Notes under the pieces: model-generated
Databases searched by the model: none
Told to the model about the DNA's origin: nothing
Seen by the model: only the letters and a program-made list of their open reading frames with translations
Origin: Craspedostauros australis
Lineage: Eukaryota; Bacillariophyta; Bacillariophyceae; Mastogloiales; Achnanthaceae
Direction of reading: 5' to 3'
Length of the DNA stretch: 64,000 nucleotides
Assembly: GCA_026770025.1 (NCBI GenBank)
Contig: JAMXDE010000030.1
Span: 151,001 to 215,000, forward strand
Position numbers and translations under genes: made by a program
Part shown: positions 33,709 through 44,325 of the stretch, one piece after another
How positions within the stretch are numbered: position 1 is the first letter of the stretch
Layout: each line of letters opens with the position of its first letter

Positions 33709-34519
33709 TTAGATGGCAACTCCGAAGAGTGTCCCACTTTTGAACGTCAAAGGCCTCACGTTGAAACTGGATCCCAATGATCGGACCATTGGAACCCTTT
33801 TTGCAGGACCTGTGATGCACAGGTTCTGGTGGGGGATGTCTAATGGGATATGGTAGTACCCCATTGACAGGTCGAACGCTGTGGCATACTTGAACTGCCC
33901 CAATTTCTTGAGAATGTCCTGTATCTTTGGCAATGGATGTGGTTGCTGTTTCAGGTGCTTGTTGAGTTCCCGGAAGTCGGTTGGTACTTGCACATCGCCA
34001 TTCTTTTTTGGCTGGATGAAGCTGGACGCAGTCCAGTAACTATATGAGAAGCTCCCCCACACTCCGATCGCCTCAACTCATTTGCTTTCCTTCTTTGTTA
34101 CCTGCTCATAGGCTTTGGACACCAGAAAGGCCTTGCCAAAGCAATTCGCTGCATGTTTGTATGTACGCATTGGGTAATTGGTAGATGCGCTGCTACTAGA
34201 GCTGATATCGTTGTTGTCCTGGTTCAATTGACGAAGGTAGTTGGCGTTTTCATCGTTTTCATCGGTGATGCAACACTTCTTCTTTGGGCTCCGCTTGCAC
34301 AGCAACGATCGAACGGGTTGATGGAAGACCTCTTGGGTCAAAACCACGTTGACGTTTCCATCGCTCTTGTTGGAACCCTTCTTACCCTTGTACGGGACAT
34401 GCCAACTGCTTGGGCGGATGCTTGCATTCTTCCAATCATTCCAACATGTGCTGGTTTCATGTCAGGTTTGGCCGCATCTCCCACACATGGGAATGGATTT
34501 GCTGGCACTTCTCTTGTTG
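33709..34519 (-). pseudogene. Ty3/gypsy relic: Gag zinc knuckle and RT start
   Basis: Read from the right on the minus strand. At 34440-34519 a CCHC zinc knuckle (CGRCGQT, stop, HETSTC) carries a TGA at its seventh position. Then comes a Lys/Asp/Asn-rich Gag tail (34078-34347), then abruptly the start of a Ty3/gypsy RT at about 34030-33780: FIQPKKNGDVQVPTDFRELN, LPKIQDILKKLGQFKYATAF and DLSMGYYHIPLD. The protease is missing and the RT is lost after the palm start, so there was an internal deletion. The Gag frame continues on the far side of the copia insertion at 42042. Confidence 0.78.
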
Positions 34520-34525
34520 CATTTA

Positions 34526-35206
34526 TGTCAGGAATCGAGGGTACGACTCTGTCGGAAAGATACCCATGATTGCCGCAACTCCCAACATTATTTGTCACAC
34601 CTTTGGATATTATTCGTCACACCTTTGAATATTATCCATTCCACCCACGACACGAATCACACGGGAATGACCTCAGTCTTACCAAGCAAACAAGCCTGTC
34701 CTCTGTGAATCAAGAAAAGGCAACGATATCTAAATCATGTGAAGGAAGATGATGACCGACACATTGATGATCACCCCATCTGGAGATCATGGCACGTGTC
34801 ACCCAGGGACTAGAACAACTCAGAAAGGGCATCATCCATGACACCAATCATGACACCAATCGTAAAGTTCGGTGTCAGGAGATCAAGAGCGAAACGCAAG
34901 ACTGTGGAATCGTACCGCAGGGAATGTAGAATAAGGATATGCACGACGAGGTGCATGGCAAGAATGCCTACGGATATACACGACGATATGCATGACAAGG
35001 ATGCCTGCGGGTGAGATCTCATGCATGCAAGCGTTGATCCATGATGATGAGATACTTGAATACAACAGTCTAACACGATGCTGCTGCAGGAGATGCTACA
35101 TGAGAAACGAAAGGCAAAGGAGCTGAAGAGAATGAGCTCACAGTTCTGAATAGTACGATCTAACAACCAATTAGTTCTTACTAACACTAACCCCGGATTT
35201 CCAACA
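34526..35206 (+). repeat. 5' LTR of the copia element (family A)
   Basis: TGTCAGGAATCG...GGATTTCCAACA, 681 bp, nearly identical to the LTR at 41355. It should contain the promoter and polyadenylation signals of the element. A duplicated CACACCTTTG(G/A)ATATTAT at about 34608-34638 is an internal short repeat shared with other family members. Confidence 0.95.
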
Positions 35207-35285
35207 CGTTTCGAAACGTTACGATTGAAATCCTACGTTTCCATCATCACCAACACAGCAACAAACGACTCTCACCATCATCACC

Positions 35286-38200
35286 ATGACGTCCTTCCTC
35301 GGTAAGACCGATCGTTACATGATCATGTTCGACGGCAAGCGATCCTCCTGGAAAGCTTGGAGTGCGCAGTTCCTCGCCCGCGCCAATCGCAAGGGTTACG
35401 GAGACTTGTATCTCAAGGACTTGGGTGAAGTGATTGTGAAGACCGAGGCTTTTGACCCCTCTCCTCTCGCCTCCATCGTGGGAAGCGAAGAGAAGAAGCT
35501 TAAGGCCTCGAAGTTATCTGCCATGTCTCCTGAGGAGAAGGCGGAGTACAAGATGGCTCTGGCCAAGTACGCGTTTGAAGAACTGACCATGGCAATCAAC
35601 CATGAAACCACCGAAGGCGATGTCGCCTTCATGGCTGTGTTGGGATGCGAGGGCAACATCTACGAGGGAGGAGACCCTCGTAAGGCGTGGAAGGCTCTCG
35701 AGCGCATCTACGAGCAACGCACTGCGCCAATGAAGGCAAAGTTGTTGGCTCAACTCAACGGGATGCGATTGAAGAAAGGCGAACACCCGGATACCTTCCT
35801 CACCGAAATGGAGGTGATCCGTAACCGCCTCAAGCACGCGGGAGTTAACATGGACATGGAGCTGTACCACATGCTCGTGCTCAACGCTCTCGGAAGGGAC
35901 TACGAAATGGATGTGAAGCTCATCGAGCTCAAGTTCGAGAACATCGAAAAGCAGATGACCATCGAAGACATCCGCGAAGCAGTGAGTGCAACCTACGACG
36001 CACGTCACATCAAGCAAGGAGGTAGTAAGCGCGAGAACAATAGCAAGGAAGAAATGGCTCTCGCCGCCACTGGTGGCTTCAAGGGCCACTGCCGCAACTG
36101 CGGCGCCTACGGGCACAAGAAGGCTGACTGCCGCTCTGCACCTAAGAACAAAGGTGGCAAGCCCACGAAGAAGAACAAGAGAAGTGATACTGAGGACAAG
36201 ACCAAGTTCAACGGAAACTGCAAGTACTGCGGTAAGAAGGGACACAAGATCCTCGAGTGCTTCAAGTTGAAGGCAGCGATGAGAGCAGCCGACGCCGCCA
36301 ACGTGGCCACCGACGGTATGGACGGAACAGACGACGTCGCCCTCGTGATGGTCGAGGAACCGATGTGGCTACCCGAAGACGCCGCGGCAGACAACGCCGC
36401 GTTCGTCGTGGTAGATGAACCCATGTGGATGCCCGCCAACGGCGGAGAGGACGAAATCGGTCTCGTGATGACCGATGAATCAATGTGGTTACCCGACGAA
36501 GACAAGTCGGTCAACAACGAAGAACTGGTGTGTTTCCCCACCGACGAGCTCGAAAACGACCCCGTTGAGGTCAAAAATGTGACCAACCCAAGAATCGTGA
36601 CAATCGACGAAATCACGAACATCAAGAAAAACCAAACAATCAACACCACCGACATGGCGCACTACGAGTCGTTCATCGACGACATGGCCCTCGCAACCAC
36701 CGACGAAGACATGACCGGACTCGACCTCGAAGAAGAGGCCGAGTACTCCGAAGAGGAACGAGAGGCCCACACCCCGAGTGTGTACGGATACTACGGACCC
36801 CCAGTTGCTGCAGTTGAGACCATCAACCGCGAGCACTTCCCATCAAGCGACGAAGACGATTACACCGACGAAGATAATCTCTTCGAAGGGATCGTCTACG
36901 AGGATGAATCCCTCAACGTCGGAGACATCATGGAGAATGAAGTAGCGATGCCTGGAGTCGACCATCGCGTCACCTCCACCATCTACTCTCGAACCGAACC
37001 AAGGACTCTGGTCGATCGAATGATCGAAGAGTCGTCCCGCAATGGAGGGAGCACCGCAGGATGGTGCCCGCTGTGTTTTCAGCGCGGCCCTCTCTACGCC
37101 ATGTGCAAGACCTGCCGTAACTCGCCGTTCCTCATTCAACTGGCAAACCCCCCTGCAAGGGCGGCGCCAACAACGATCCAAGACATCATGACGCGCCGCC
37201 AGAAGCTCTGGACTGCAGGACCTCTGCATGTCGCAATGAGATACTCTCTCAGCAACATGATGGTTGCTGATGAAGTGCGCTCCGAGCTCGCCCTACTGTG
37301 CTGCGACGTGGCGCACGCGTACACCGAAGGAGGAGGAGAAAGCCTGAACCCTCGCACGCTCTACTACATGATGCACCGCATCGACGTGTTCATGCCAATG
37401 CAATTGGTGCAAGCCGTGCAACACATCAACGCAAGACTTGAGGAGCTCAACTTGCCACCCATCCACAGAGGGCTCATCGACAGCCTGGTTCAGCATGCCG
37501 CAGAGATGCTGATGTGGATGCATCATCCAAGTGACCAAGGAGTCCGAGACCCAGAGGAGTTCAACCAGCTCCCTATCTACCGAGCGGCTGATGCTCAACC
37601 AGACATGGCCATGGTGATCGGTGACCACCAAGACGCTCAACCAGACATGGCCATGGTGATCGGTGACCTCGACGATGCAAGCGCACTCCGCCACACCATC
37701 GCCCCCGACCACCACGAAGCAAACACGTGGCTGGGTGACTCCGGTGCCTCATGCCACCTCACCAATAGCGAAGAGGGAATGATTAACGTGCGAGTGGCCA
37801 ACCACTCCATCAAGATCGGCAGCGGCCGATACCTCAAGGCAACGAAGGTTGGCGACAAACGCATGGTCGTGATGCAGAAGAACGGGAACCAAGCTACCAT
37901 CGTGCTCAAGCAAGTGAAGTTCGTGCCCAACCTGTGGGTGAACCTCTTGAGCATCAACAAAGCTCTCGAGAACGGCTTCGACATCAGTAACCAAGGTGTC
38001 GTGATGAGCTTGGAGAAGCGCGGACAACGCATCACGTTCGACAGACTCATGGCAACCCATAGCGGTTTCGTGAGTGGAGTGAACATGATCAGCGCCCCTC
38101 TCCACGAAGACCAAGCCAATATCGGCGTGTCCACCAGGTCCGCGGTGGACATCAACCAAATTCATAAAATGTTAGGCCATGTTGACACTTACACGATCTC

Positions 38201-40538
38201 TCGCACAGCGGGACGATACGGTTGGAATGTCACAGGCAAGTTGCATGCATGCATTGACTGCGCAATTGGAAAACAGAAGCAGAAGTCAATGACAAAACGC
38301 CTGCAGCGCCGAGCAAAGGAAATTGGTGAGCGGTTGTTCATTGACACATCGAGTGTTCAAACGCACAGCTACGGACAAGGAAAATATTGGCTCCTTGTCA
38401 TCGATGATTACAGTGATTACTGCTGGAGCTATTTTTTGAAAGAGAAAAGTGAAGTCGGAGAAAAGCTGATCACGCTCCTCCGATGGCTTCACTCCAACCA
38501 ACAGGCACATGTGAAAAATATCAGATGTGACAACGCGGGAGAGAATTATGCCGCGGAAAAACAGCTTCTCAACGCAGGGTTCGGTCCAACGTTCGAATAT
38601 ACTGCAGCCTCCACTCCCCAACAGAACGGTCGCGTGGAAAGAAAATTCGCGACATTGTACGGGAAAGTCCGCTCCATGCTCAACCAAACGCATCTACCGA
38701 GAACAGTGCGTGGAAAATTGTGGGCGGAGGCAGCCCGAACCGCGACTCAGCTCGAAAATATTATCGAGACAAAGACAAGAGAACCAACATGTGTTCTCTT
38801 CAACAACCGCATCCCAACATTCGTGGATGGATTACGAAAATTCGGAGAAATAGGCATGGTGTACATCGGCGGTCGTACGATAAAGGCTAAACTGGACGAT
38901 AGATCCAGACCAGCCATGTTCGTCGGCTACGGCCAATCGCACGCGAAAGGAGTATATCGAATGCTGAATCTCGCAACAAGCAAGATCCTAATCACGAGAG
39001 ACGTGACATGGATGAATCAGTCATACGGGCAATTCAGAGGTATCGAGAATGCCAACAGATCTGTGCTGATAGATCTAGAAGATGACGACTCTACGTCGGG
39101 TATGAACACCCGAGCTACGAGAACAACTTGGGAGCGACGATCGGAGACCATCAAGAGCATGGAGGCCGACGACGCGGATCGCAGCAGCAGAGCCGAAGAA
39201 ATAGAAGATACTGATGACGCTGCGCGAGGGCAAGATAGCTTGCTCCCTGCCCAAGGGGAAAATGAATCGAACGAAGAGAACGACGATGAATTCGGAAGGG
39301 ACGACGAGGGGAAAGTAGACGAAGCGGCCGAGAATGAGCCCAAAGACACCCCTGTTGCAGAACCTGTAACACGCATACCAAGGATGCTGAGCGCTCTCGC
39401 CGGGTATAACAACGACCCAATCCCAGAGGAGGAGCAAGATCTCGGATCAAGTGATGAGTCAGAACCTAATGACAGCGAGGGATATGTGACGCCCGAAGAG
39501 ACCATCACAACTCCACCGGAAACAGGAGGACCCAACTTCCACGCAGACGGGTCAATATTCAACAGAGATATCGCAGGTACGATGATAGACACACCTCATG
39601 GAATGTTGAGACTAGATGACATCATCGCTGCGGACCAGGCATTGAAAGACGAACGAAATGAGGGAGGGGCAGAACATGCGAATGTCGCTATGCTGCTGGA
39701 CCCCACCACATTCGAAGACTGCTGGGACCATGCGGATCCCAACAAAAGAAAGAAATGGCGCGAAGCTATCAACAAAGAGTTCTATGATATGGCCAGAAGG
39801 AAAGTATGGGAGAAGATCAAGAAGGACCAGATGCCGAAGGATCGGCGGTGTGTGAAGACCAAATGGGTCTTCAAGGAAAAGAGAAATGGGGTATTCCGCG
39901 CCAGACTCGTGGCATGCGGATACTCGCAAATCGCAGGAGTGGACTTCTCAGCACACCACGCACCAGTGATTCATGATGCAACATATCGAATCATGCTCAC
40001 GATGAAGATGATACTACACATGGACAGCATCATCATCGACTTTGAGACAGCATTCCTGCATGGAGACCTCGATGAAGAGATCTACATGCAATGCCCAAAG
40101 GGTATGAGGCACGAAGCCGACGAATGCCTGCTACTCAAGAAAACCATCTACGGCCTCGTTCAGAGCGCGAGACAATGGAATAAGAAGCTCGTCGACATCC
40201 TATTCAAACTAGGGTTCAGACAGAGCGAGGTGGACCCATGCCTGCTGATTCGGAATCAGGAAGGGAGACTGCTACTGATCGGCACCTATGTGGACGATTG
40301 CCTCTGCATCGGAGAGGAGCAGGAATTGAAAAAGCTCGTGAAGGATATCCAAGCGGAACGATTCGGTGTCAAAGTGGAGGAAGATCTCGAAGACTACCTG
40401 AGCTGCAAGATCATCTTCAACCGCGACAAGACGAACTGTTGGGTGAACCAACCACACATCCTAAAGAACATCATCGATACGTTCGGAAGCGATGTGGTGA
40501 AGCTGCAACGATACGGAACGCCTGGGACGCCAGGGTAA
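35286..40538 (+). CDS. Copia Gag-Pol polyprotein, part 1 (Gag-PR-INT-RT)
   Basis: 1750 codons from ATG 35286 to TAA 40536-40538. The Gag body (about 1-260) is followed by two CCHC knuckles (Cys269-Cys282 and Cys312-Cys325). About 490 residues of acidic linker come next: three (E/D)(E/D)(P/S)MW(L/M)P repeats (about 355-405), a Cys4 cluster at 594-610 (CPLC...CKTC) and a tandem AQPDMAMVIGD repeat (about 765-790). Protease: GDSGAS with Asp818. Integrase: HHCC finger (His960, His965, Cys989, Cys992) and catalytic Asp1020, Asp1082, Glu1118 with D35E spacing. RT: DFETAFLHG (Asp1585) and YVDD at 1668-1671. The stop falls after the RT catalytic part; the same frame continues past it with the rest of RT and RNase H. 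Confidence 0.95.
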   Translation: MTSFLGKTDRYMIMFDGKRSSWKAWSAQFLARANRKGYGDLYLKDLGEVIVKTEAFDPSPLASIVGSEEKKLKASKLSAMSPEEKAEYKMALAKYAFEELTMAINHETTEGDVAFMAVLGCEGNIYEGGDPRKAWKALERIYEQRTAPMKAKLLAQLNGMRLKKGEHPDTFLTEMEVIRNRLKHAGVNMDMELYHMLVLNALGRDYEMDVKLIELKFENIEKQMTIEDIREAVSATYDARHIKQGGSKRENNSKEEMALAATGGFKGHCRNCGAYGHKKADCRSAPKNKGGKPTKKNKRSDTEDKTKFNGNCKYCGKKGHKILECFKLKAAMRAADAANVATDGMDGTDDVALVMVEEPMWLPEDAAADNAAFVVVDEPMWMPANGGEDEIGLVMTDESMWLPDEDKSVNNEELVCFPTDELENDPVEVKNVTNPRIVTIDEITNIKKNQTINTTDMAHYESFIDDMALATTDEDMTGLDLEEEAEYSEEEREAHTPSVYGYYGPPVAAVETINREHFPSSDEDDYTDEDNLFEGIVYEDESLNVGDIMENEVAMPGVDHRVTSTIYSRTEPRTLVDRMIEESSRNGGSTAGWCPLCFQRGPLYAMCKTCRNSPFLIQLANPPARAAPTTIQDIMTRRQKLWTAGPLHVAMRYSLSNMMVADEVRSELALLCCDVAHAYTEGGGESLNPRTLYYMMHRIDVFMPMQLVQAVQHINARLEELNLPPIHRGLIDSLVQHAAEMLMWMHHPSDQGVRDPEEFNQLPIYRAADAQPDMAMVIGDHQDAQPDMAMVIGDLDDASALRHTIAPDHHEANTWLGDSGASCHLTNSEEGMINVRVANHSIKIGSGRYLKATKVGDKRMVVMQKNGNQATIVLKQVKFVPNLWVNLLSINKALENGFDISNQGVVMSLEKRGQRITFDRLMATHSGFVSGVNMISAPLHEDQANIGVSTRSAVDINQIHKMLGHVDTYTISRTAGRYGWNVTGKLHACIDCAIGKQKQKSMTKRLQRRAKEIGERLFIDTSSVQTHSYGQGKYWLLVIDDYSDYCWSYFLKEKSEVGEKLITLLRWLHSNQQAHVKNIRCDNAGENYAAEKQLLNAGFGPTFEYTAASTPQQNGRVERKFATLYGKVRSMLNQTHLPRTVRGKLWAEAARTATQLENIIETKTREPTCVLFNNRIPTFVDGLRKFGEIGMVYIGGRTIKAKLDDRSRPAMFVGYGQSHAKGVYRMLNLATSKILITRDVTWMNQSYGQFRGIENANRSVLIDLEDDDSTSGMNTRATRTTWERRSETIKSMEADDADRSSRAEEIEDTDDAARGQDSLLPAQGENESNEENDDEFGRDDEGKVDEAAENEPKDTPVAEPVTRIPRMLSALAGYNNDPIPEEEQDLGSSDESEPNDSEGYVTPEETITTPPETGGPNFHADGSIFNRDIAGTMIDTPHGMLRLDDIIAADQALKDERNEGGAEHANVAMLLDPTTFEDCWDHADPNKRKKWREAINKEFYDMARRKVWEKIKKDQMPKDRRCVKTKWVFKEKRNGVFRARLVACGYSQIAGVDFSAHHAPVIHDATYRIMLTMKMILHMDSIIIDFETAFLHGDLDEEIYMQCPKGMRHEADECLLLKKTIYGLVQSARQWNKKLVDILFKLGFRQSEVDPCLLIRNQEGRLLLIGTYVDDCLCIGEEQELKKLVKDIQAERFGVKVEEDLEDYLSCKIIFNRDKTNCWVNQPHILKNIIDTFGSDVVKLQRYGTPGTPG

Positions 40539-41279
40539 GGCATCCAAAGGCAAAGCGATGCACCCAAAGTGGACAAGCAACGACACAGCAGATACCGAAG
40601 CGGAGTAGGTATGCTGCTATACCTGGTGAAACACTCTCGACCCGACATCGCCAATGCAGTGCGGGAACTGACCAAGGTGTTGGATGGACCAACAGCCGCA
40701 GCATACAAGGAAATGCTTCGAGTCATGAAGTTCGTATGGGACACGAGAGAGTATGGACTGAAGATGAAACCAAGTCCACTGACCCAAGATGCATGGAAGA
40801 TTGCAATATACACCGACAGCGAATTCGCAGGTGACAAGGACAATTGCATCAGCGTAGGAGGGCACATCGTCCTACTACAAGGAGTGCCGATCATATGGAG
40901 ATCAAAGGCACAACGGAGCGTAACACTCAGCTCGACGGAAGCAGAGTACGTCGCCCTGTCGGAGGCAGGAAAAGAAATTCGCTTCGTAACACAGTTGATG
41001 AGCGACATTGGACTGAGGATGCACAAGCCGGCAGACGTGATGGTTGACAATGTTGGAGCAATCTTCATCGCGTCCAACCCATCAACATCCGCCAGGACAC
41101 GGCACATCGACATCCGACATCATTTCATTCGAGAACTGATCACAAACGGAGAGGCCAGAACCAAATTTGTGCGTTCTGAAGACAACATCGCAGACGGCTT
41201 TACGAAGAACACCAAAAAGGAGACCTATGAAAAACACAGGGATCACTACATCCAACTGCGTTCCACAATGGATCAGTGA
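40539..41279 (+). CDS. Copia Pol, part 2 (RT end and RNase H)
   Basis: In the same frame as part 1, directly after its TAA. It reads SRYRSGVGMLLYLVKHSRPD (standard end of copia RT), then RNase H: AIYTDSEFAGD (Asp1844, counting from 35286), SVTLSSTEAEYVALSEAGKE, VDNVGAIFIASN and RTRHIDIRHHFIRE, stopping at 41277-41279. Because all domains resume without a frame change, one nonsense change, or an unusual readthrough, is the only visible break. No in-frame ATG suits independent translation of this part. Confidence 0.9.
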   Translation, partial: GIQRQSDAPKVDKQRHSRYRSGVGMLLYLVKHSRPDIANAVRELTKVLDGPTAAAYKEMLRVMKFVWDTREYGLKMKPSPLTQDAWKIAIYTDSEFAGDKDNCISVGGHIVLLQGVPIIWRSKAQRSVTLSSTEAEYVALSEAGKEIRFVTQLMSDIGLRMHKPADVMVDNVGAIFIASNPSTSARTRHIDIRHHFIRELITNGEARTKFVRSEDNIADGFTKNTKKETYEKHRDHYIQLRSTMDQ

Positions 41280-41354
41280 CGGAGAGGAGAGGACGCGAAA
41301 TTATGAAAAATGTGAGAGTGTGAGTGATGTGTTGTCGATGCGACAATGGAAGGG

Positions 41355-42035
41355 TGTCAGGAATCGAGGGTACGACTCTGTCGGAAAGATACCCATGATT
41401 GCCGCAACTCCCAACATTATTTGTCACACCTTTGGATATTATTCGTCACACCTTTGAATATTATCCATTCCACCCACGACACGAATCACACGGGAATGAC
41501 CTCAGTCTTACCAAGCAAACAAGCCTGTCCTCTGTGAATCAAGAAAAGGCAACGATATCTAAATCATGTGAAGGAAGATGATGACCGACACATTGATGAT
41601 CACCCCATCTGGAGATCATGGCACGTGTCACCCAGGGACTAGAACAACTCAGAAAGGGCATCATCCATGACACCAATCATGACACCAATCGTAAAGTTCG
41701 GTGTCAGGAGATCAAGAGCGAAACGCAAGACTGTGGAATCGTACCGCAGGGAATGTAGAATAAGGATATGCACGACGAGGTGCATGGCAAGAATGCCTAC
41801 GGATATGCACGACGATATGCATGACAAGGATGCCTGCGGGTGAGATCTCATGCATGCAAGCGTTGATTTATGATGATGAGATGCATGAATACAACAGTCT
41901 AACACGATGCTGCTGCAGGAGATGCTACATGAGAAACGAAAGGCAAAGGAGCTGAAGAGAATGAGCTCACAGTTCTGAATAGTACGATCTAACAACCAAT
42001 TAGTTCTTACTAACACTAACCCCGGATTTCCAACA
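41355..42035 (+). repeat. 3' LTR of the copia element (family A)
   Basis: 681 bp, TG...CA ends. Differences from the 5' LTR seen by eye cluster at about 41807 and 41867-41885. It is followed at once by the target duplication CATTTA. Confidence 0.95.
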
Positions 42036-42041
42036 CATTTA

Positions 42042-42828
42042 TTGCTAGTATTTTGGCTTTTACCGCGGCTTTCACGGTCGCTTTCGTCACTTGCGTTACG
42101 CCTGCCTTTCTGGGCGCCATTGCCCTACTTTGGAGGGCGATAGCTCTTTTCCACATTGAGGAGGCAGCCGTAAAGCTCCTCAAAAGAGCGCTCATACACC
42201 TGGTACCCGCTTTGGAGCAGGGCACAGCTGTATTCCTCTGGACTTGCTCGGTCCAAAATCTCAACCAGCTCAAAGTCTGGGAATGATGTTGGTGTAATGC
42301 TAGGTCCGGGCTTTGGCATGAATGGAAGGAACTAGTTAGTTCCAACAGCCAGGCACGGAAGCTTGCCAGGTTGCCATGCTTAAATGAGGCATGCTGGTGC
42401 ATGTAGTTGCACTGGCGTCGCCAAGCGCTTGTTGAGTGTCCAAAGAATGGAGCACCCACAGCATCAAGTCCTTCTTGGAGCTTTCTGCTGGCTGATGAGG
42501 CAGTATTGCCACTGACTACTTGCACTGCTGTTGTGAAGCGGTTCTGTGCATCCCCCATTGACCAGTTGTTGAGATGCACCATCTTCTGCACTGCAGTTGT
42601 CATGTGCTTCGCTTCCATGAGGGGGTCGAATTTGCAGCAAAACTTCAGCCACTCTTCTGTTCTCCCATCATCGGACTTGAGGACCAAGGTCTCCACTGTC
42701 TCTATATTACCAGTGTCTGAGGGGTCTTCGTAGACGTCCATCTTCATGTACATATTGCGAGGATACTTCTTTGGTTCTGGATGCCCCCAGTAGAGGACGG
42801 GCTCCTGCCCTAGTTTGACATTGCTCAT
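42042..42828 (-). pseudogene. Ty3/gypsy Gag relic (N-terminal part)
   Basis: From ATG 42828 an open frame encodes a Gag-like body (EEWLKFCCKFDPLMEAKHMT, NWSMGDAQNRFTTAVQVVSG). Around 42310-42400 the Gag frame shifts to the one containing SFPDFELVEILDRASPEEYS and SFEELYGCLLNVEKSYRPPK. That frame then runs through a basic tail up to the copia target duplication and resumes at 34525 with the CCHC knuckle. Hence the 42042-42828 and 33709-34519 pieces are one element split by the copia insertion. The frameshift shows it was already dead or has decayed since. Confidence 0.75.
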
Positions 42829-44106
42829 GCTTGGTTGTCTGGTGGTACTGTACCATAATCAATTGCAAGGAGTGATATCACTGTGCCTTATGCCAGCGGA
42901 CGATTGTTGTTGTTGATGTTGATGAACAGTAGATTTTGATTGCTTGAGCTACCTCTCTCTCTCTCTTCTGCATTCTGAACCTCTTCCTTGATTGTTTCCA
43001 TGCCTACATTTTGAGATCCCCACCTACATTTTTTCCAAACCTGCGCACTCTCTGCTAGTGTTCTCTTTCTGGATGGAGGTAAGTGTTTTGGTGACGACGT
43101 GTCTTCTCATTTGCAAATCTTCCCTCCAATTCGAGTATTGATTGATTCGCCTGGATGGATCGTTAACACGACTCGTAGGCGAGACTGCCAACATGATTGG
43201 TTTCGTGACTATATTCGTGACTAATATTTATTGTGCACAAGACTGGATTAGTTTCTTCTCACTAATAGTTTGTCCAGTGAGCCGTCTACAGCAGATGATC
43301 ACACCTCCCAATAGACTAGGAACACTGAAACGTATGACACACTTTCCCAAGACACAATATGCCATCTCAGTACACTGAACCCAATCACTTTGCTACGCTG
43401 TGTCCAGGAGAATATGGTGATCAGAGAACACACTCTCTCTCATGCTATGAGAAGTTGCAACAGGTAGCGGTAGAGATGATTAACAATGAAACGCTCTACA
43501 CTGCATGTAGAGCATTGATTCCATTGTCATGATACTTGTGCTTGTATGAACTACAGCATCACTCATGGATGCGTATGAATCATGGTGCTCTCTATCCCTT
43601 CTCCTCTCCTCAAGCCGTAATCTAGCTTCATGCTGCGTACTGGACATGGGACTGACCAGACAGGAATATGGAGCTCGTGCAAAATATGAATATTGTAATT
43701 TCCATTTGTTGGAGTCTTATTCACGAGCGATAGTTGAATCTGACATGATCTGACCAATCAGCAAGCTTGGATGAAACGACTGAGTCAGCGTGCGTGAATG
43801 TTTGGTGAATCTGTTGATGTGTGTGTGTGATTGTGCGATCCTTGGCGTCGGTTGCGTTGTTTTGTGTGTTGTTGTTGTTGCCACCACCACGACGATCGTC
43901 AGAAAGTGGCAACGGCACGACAGAGTGCCGACGTCAACAACATCATCTGCAACAGCAACGACCACAATAGCCACAATAGCCACAACGGCCGCAACAACAG
44001 AAAGAAGAGAGACGAAACGTCGACATCATCTCTCGTCGGAGGGATTACCAGCTGTTCTTGTCTCTGATTGCATTGTCTCTTCGTCATCACAGGCTGCTTC
44101 ACACAG

Positions 44107-44157
<51 letters not shown>

Positions 44158-44325
44158 TTCCACACCTCGCAACGCAATCATCACCAAAGAGTGGAAGAAA
44201 AGCAACAAGTTCGAGAACGGAGGAAAACAAAGACCAAAAAGTTGCTGGCGACGAAGTATTGGCAGAAAAAACAATCAAACGCAAACCCACGCAACATTGC
44301 ATTCAACACAAAACACAAAGCAACG
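42829..44325. other. Intergenic and 5' UTR of the permease gene
   Basis: 1.5 kb. The left part may include gypsy leader or LTR sequence, but I could not define its edges. A CAA microsatellite lies at 44106-44155 in the permease leader, preceded by GTTGTTGTTG and AACAAC tracts (about 43870-44000). The long open frame through the CAA repeat from 44068 lacks ATG until 44326. Confidence 0.5.
44106..44155 (+). repeat. (CAA)n microsatellite
   Basis: About 16 tandem CAA units just upstream of the permease start codon, probably in its 5' UTR. Confidence 0.95.

Larger units (their letters stand above)
34526..42035 (+). mobile_element. Near-intact Ty1/copia retrotransposon, 7510 bp
   Basis: Two 681-bp LTRs (34526-35206 and 41355-42035) flank a Gag-Pol frame of 1998 codons broken by one in-frame TAA. 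The 6-bp duplication CATTTA occurs at 34520-34525 and 42036-42041, defining an intact insertion. By eye the LTRs differ at about five positions, so the insertion is recent. A GGAAGGG polypurine tract immediately precedes the 3' LTR. No obvious tRNA-Met primer site follows the 5' LTR (CGTTTCGAAACGTTACGATT), so the primer is unknown. The order PR-INT-RT-RNase H makes it Ty1/copia. It sits inside the Gag of an older gypsy element. Confidence 0.96.
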
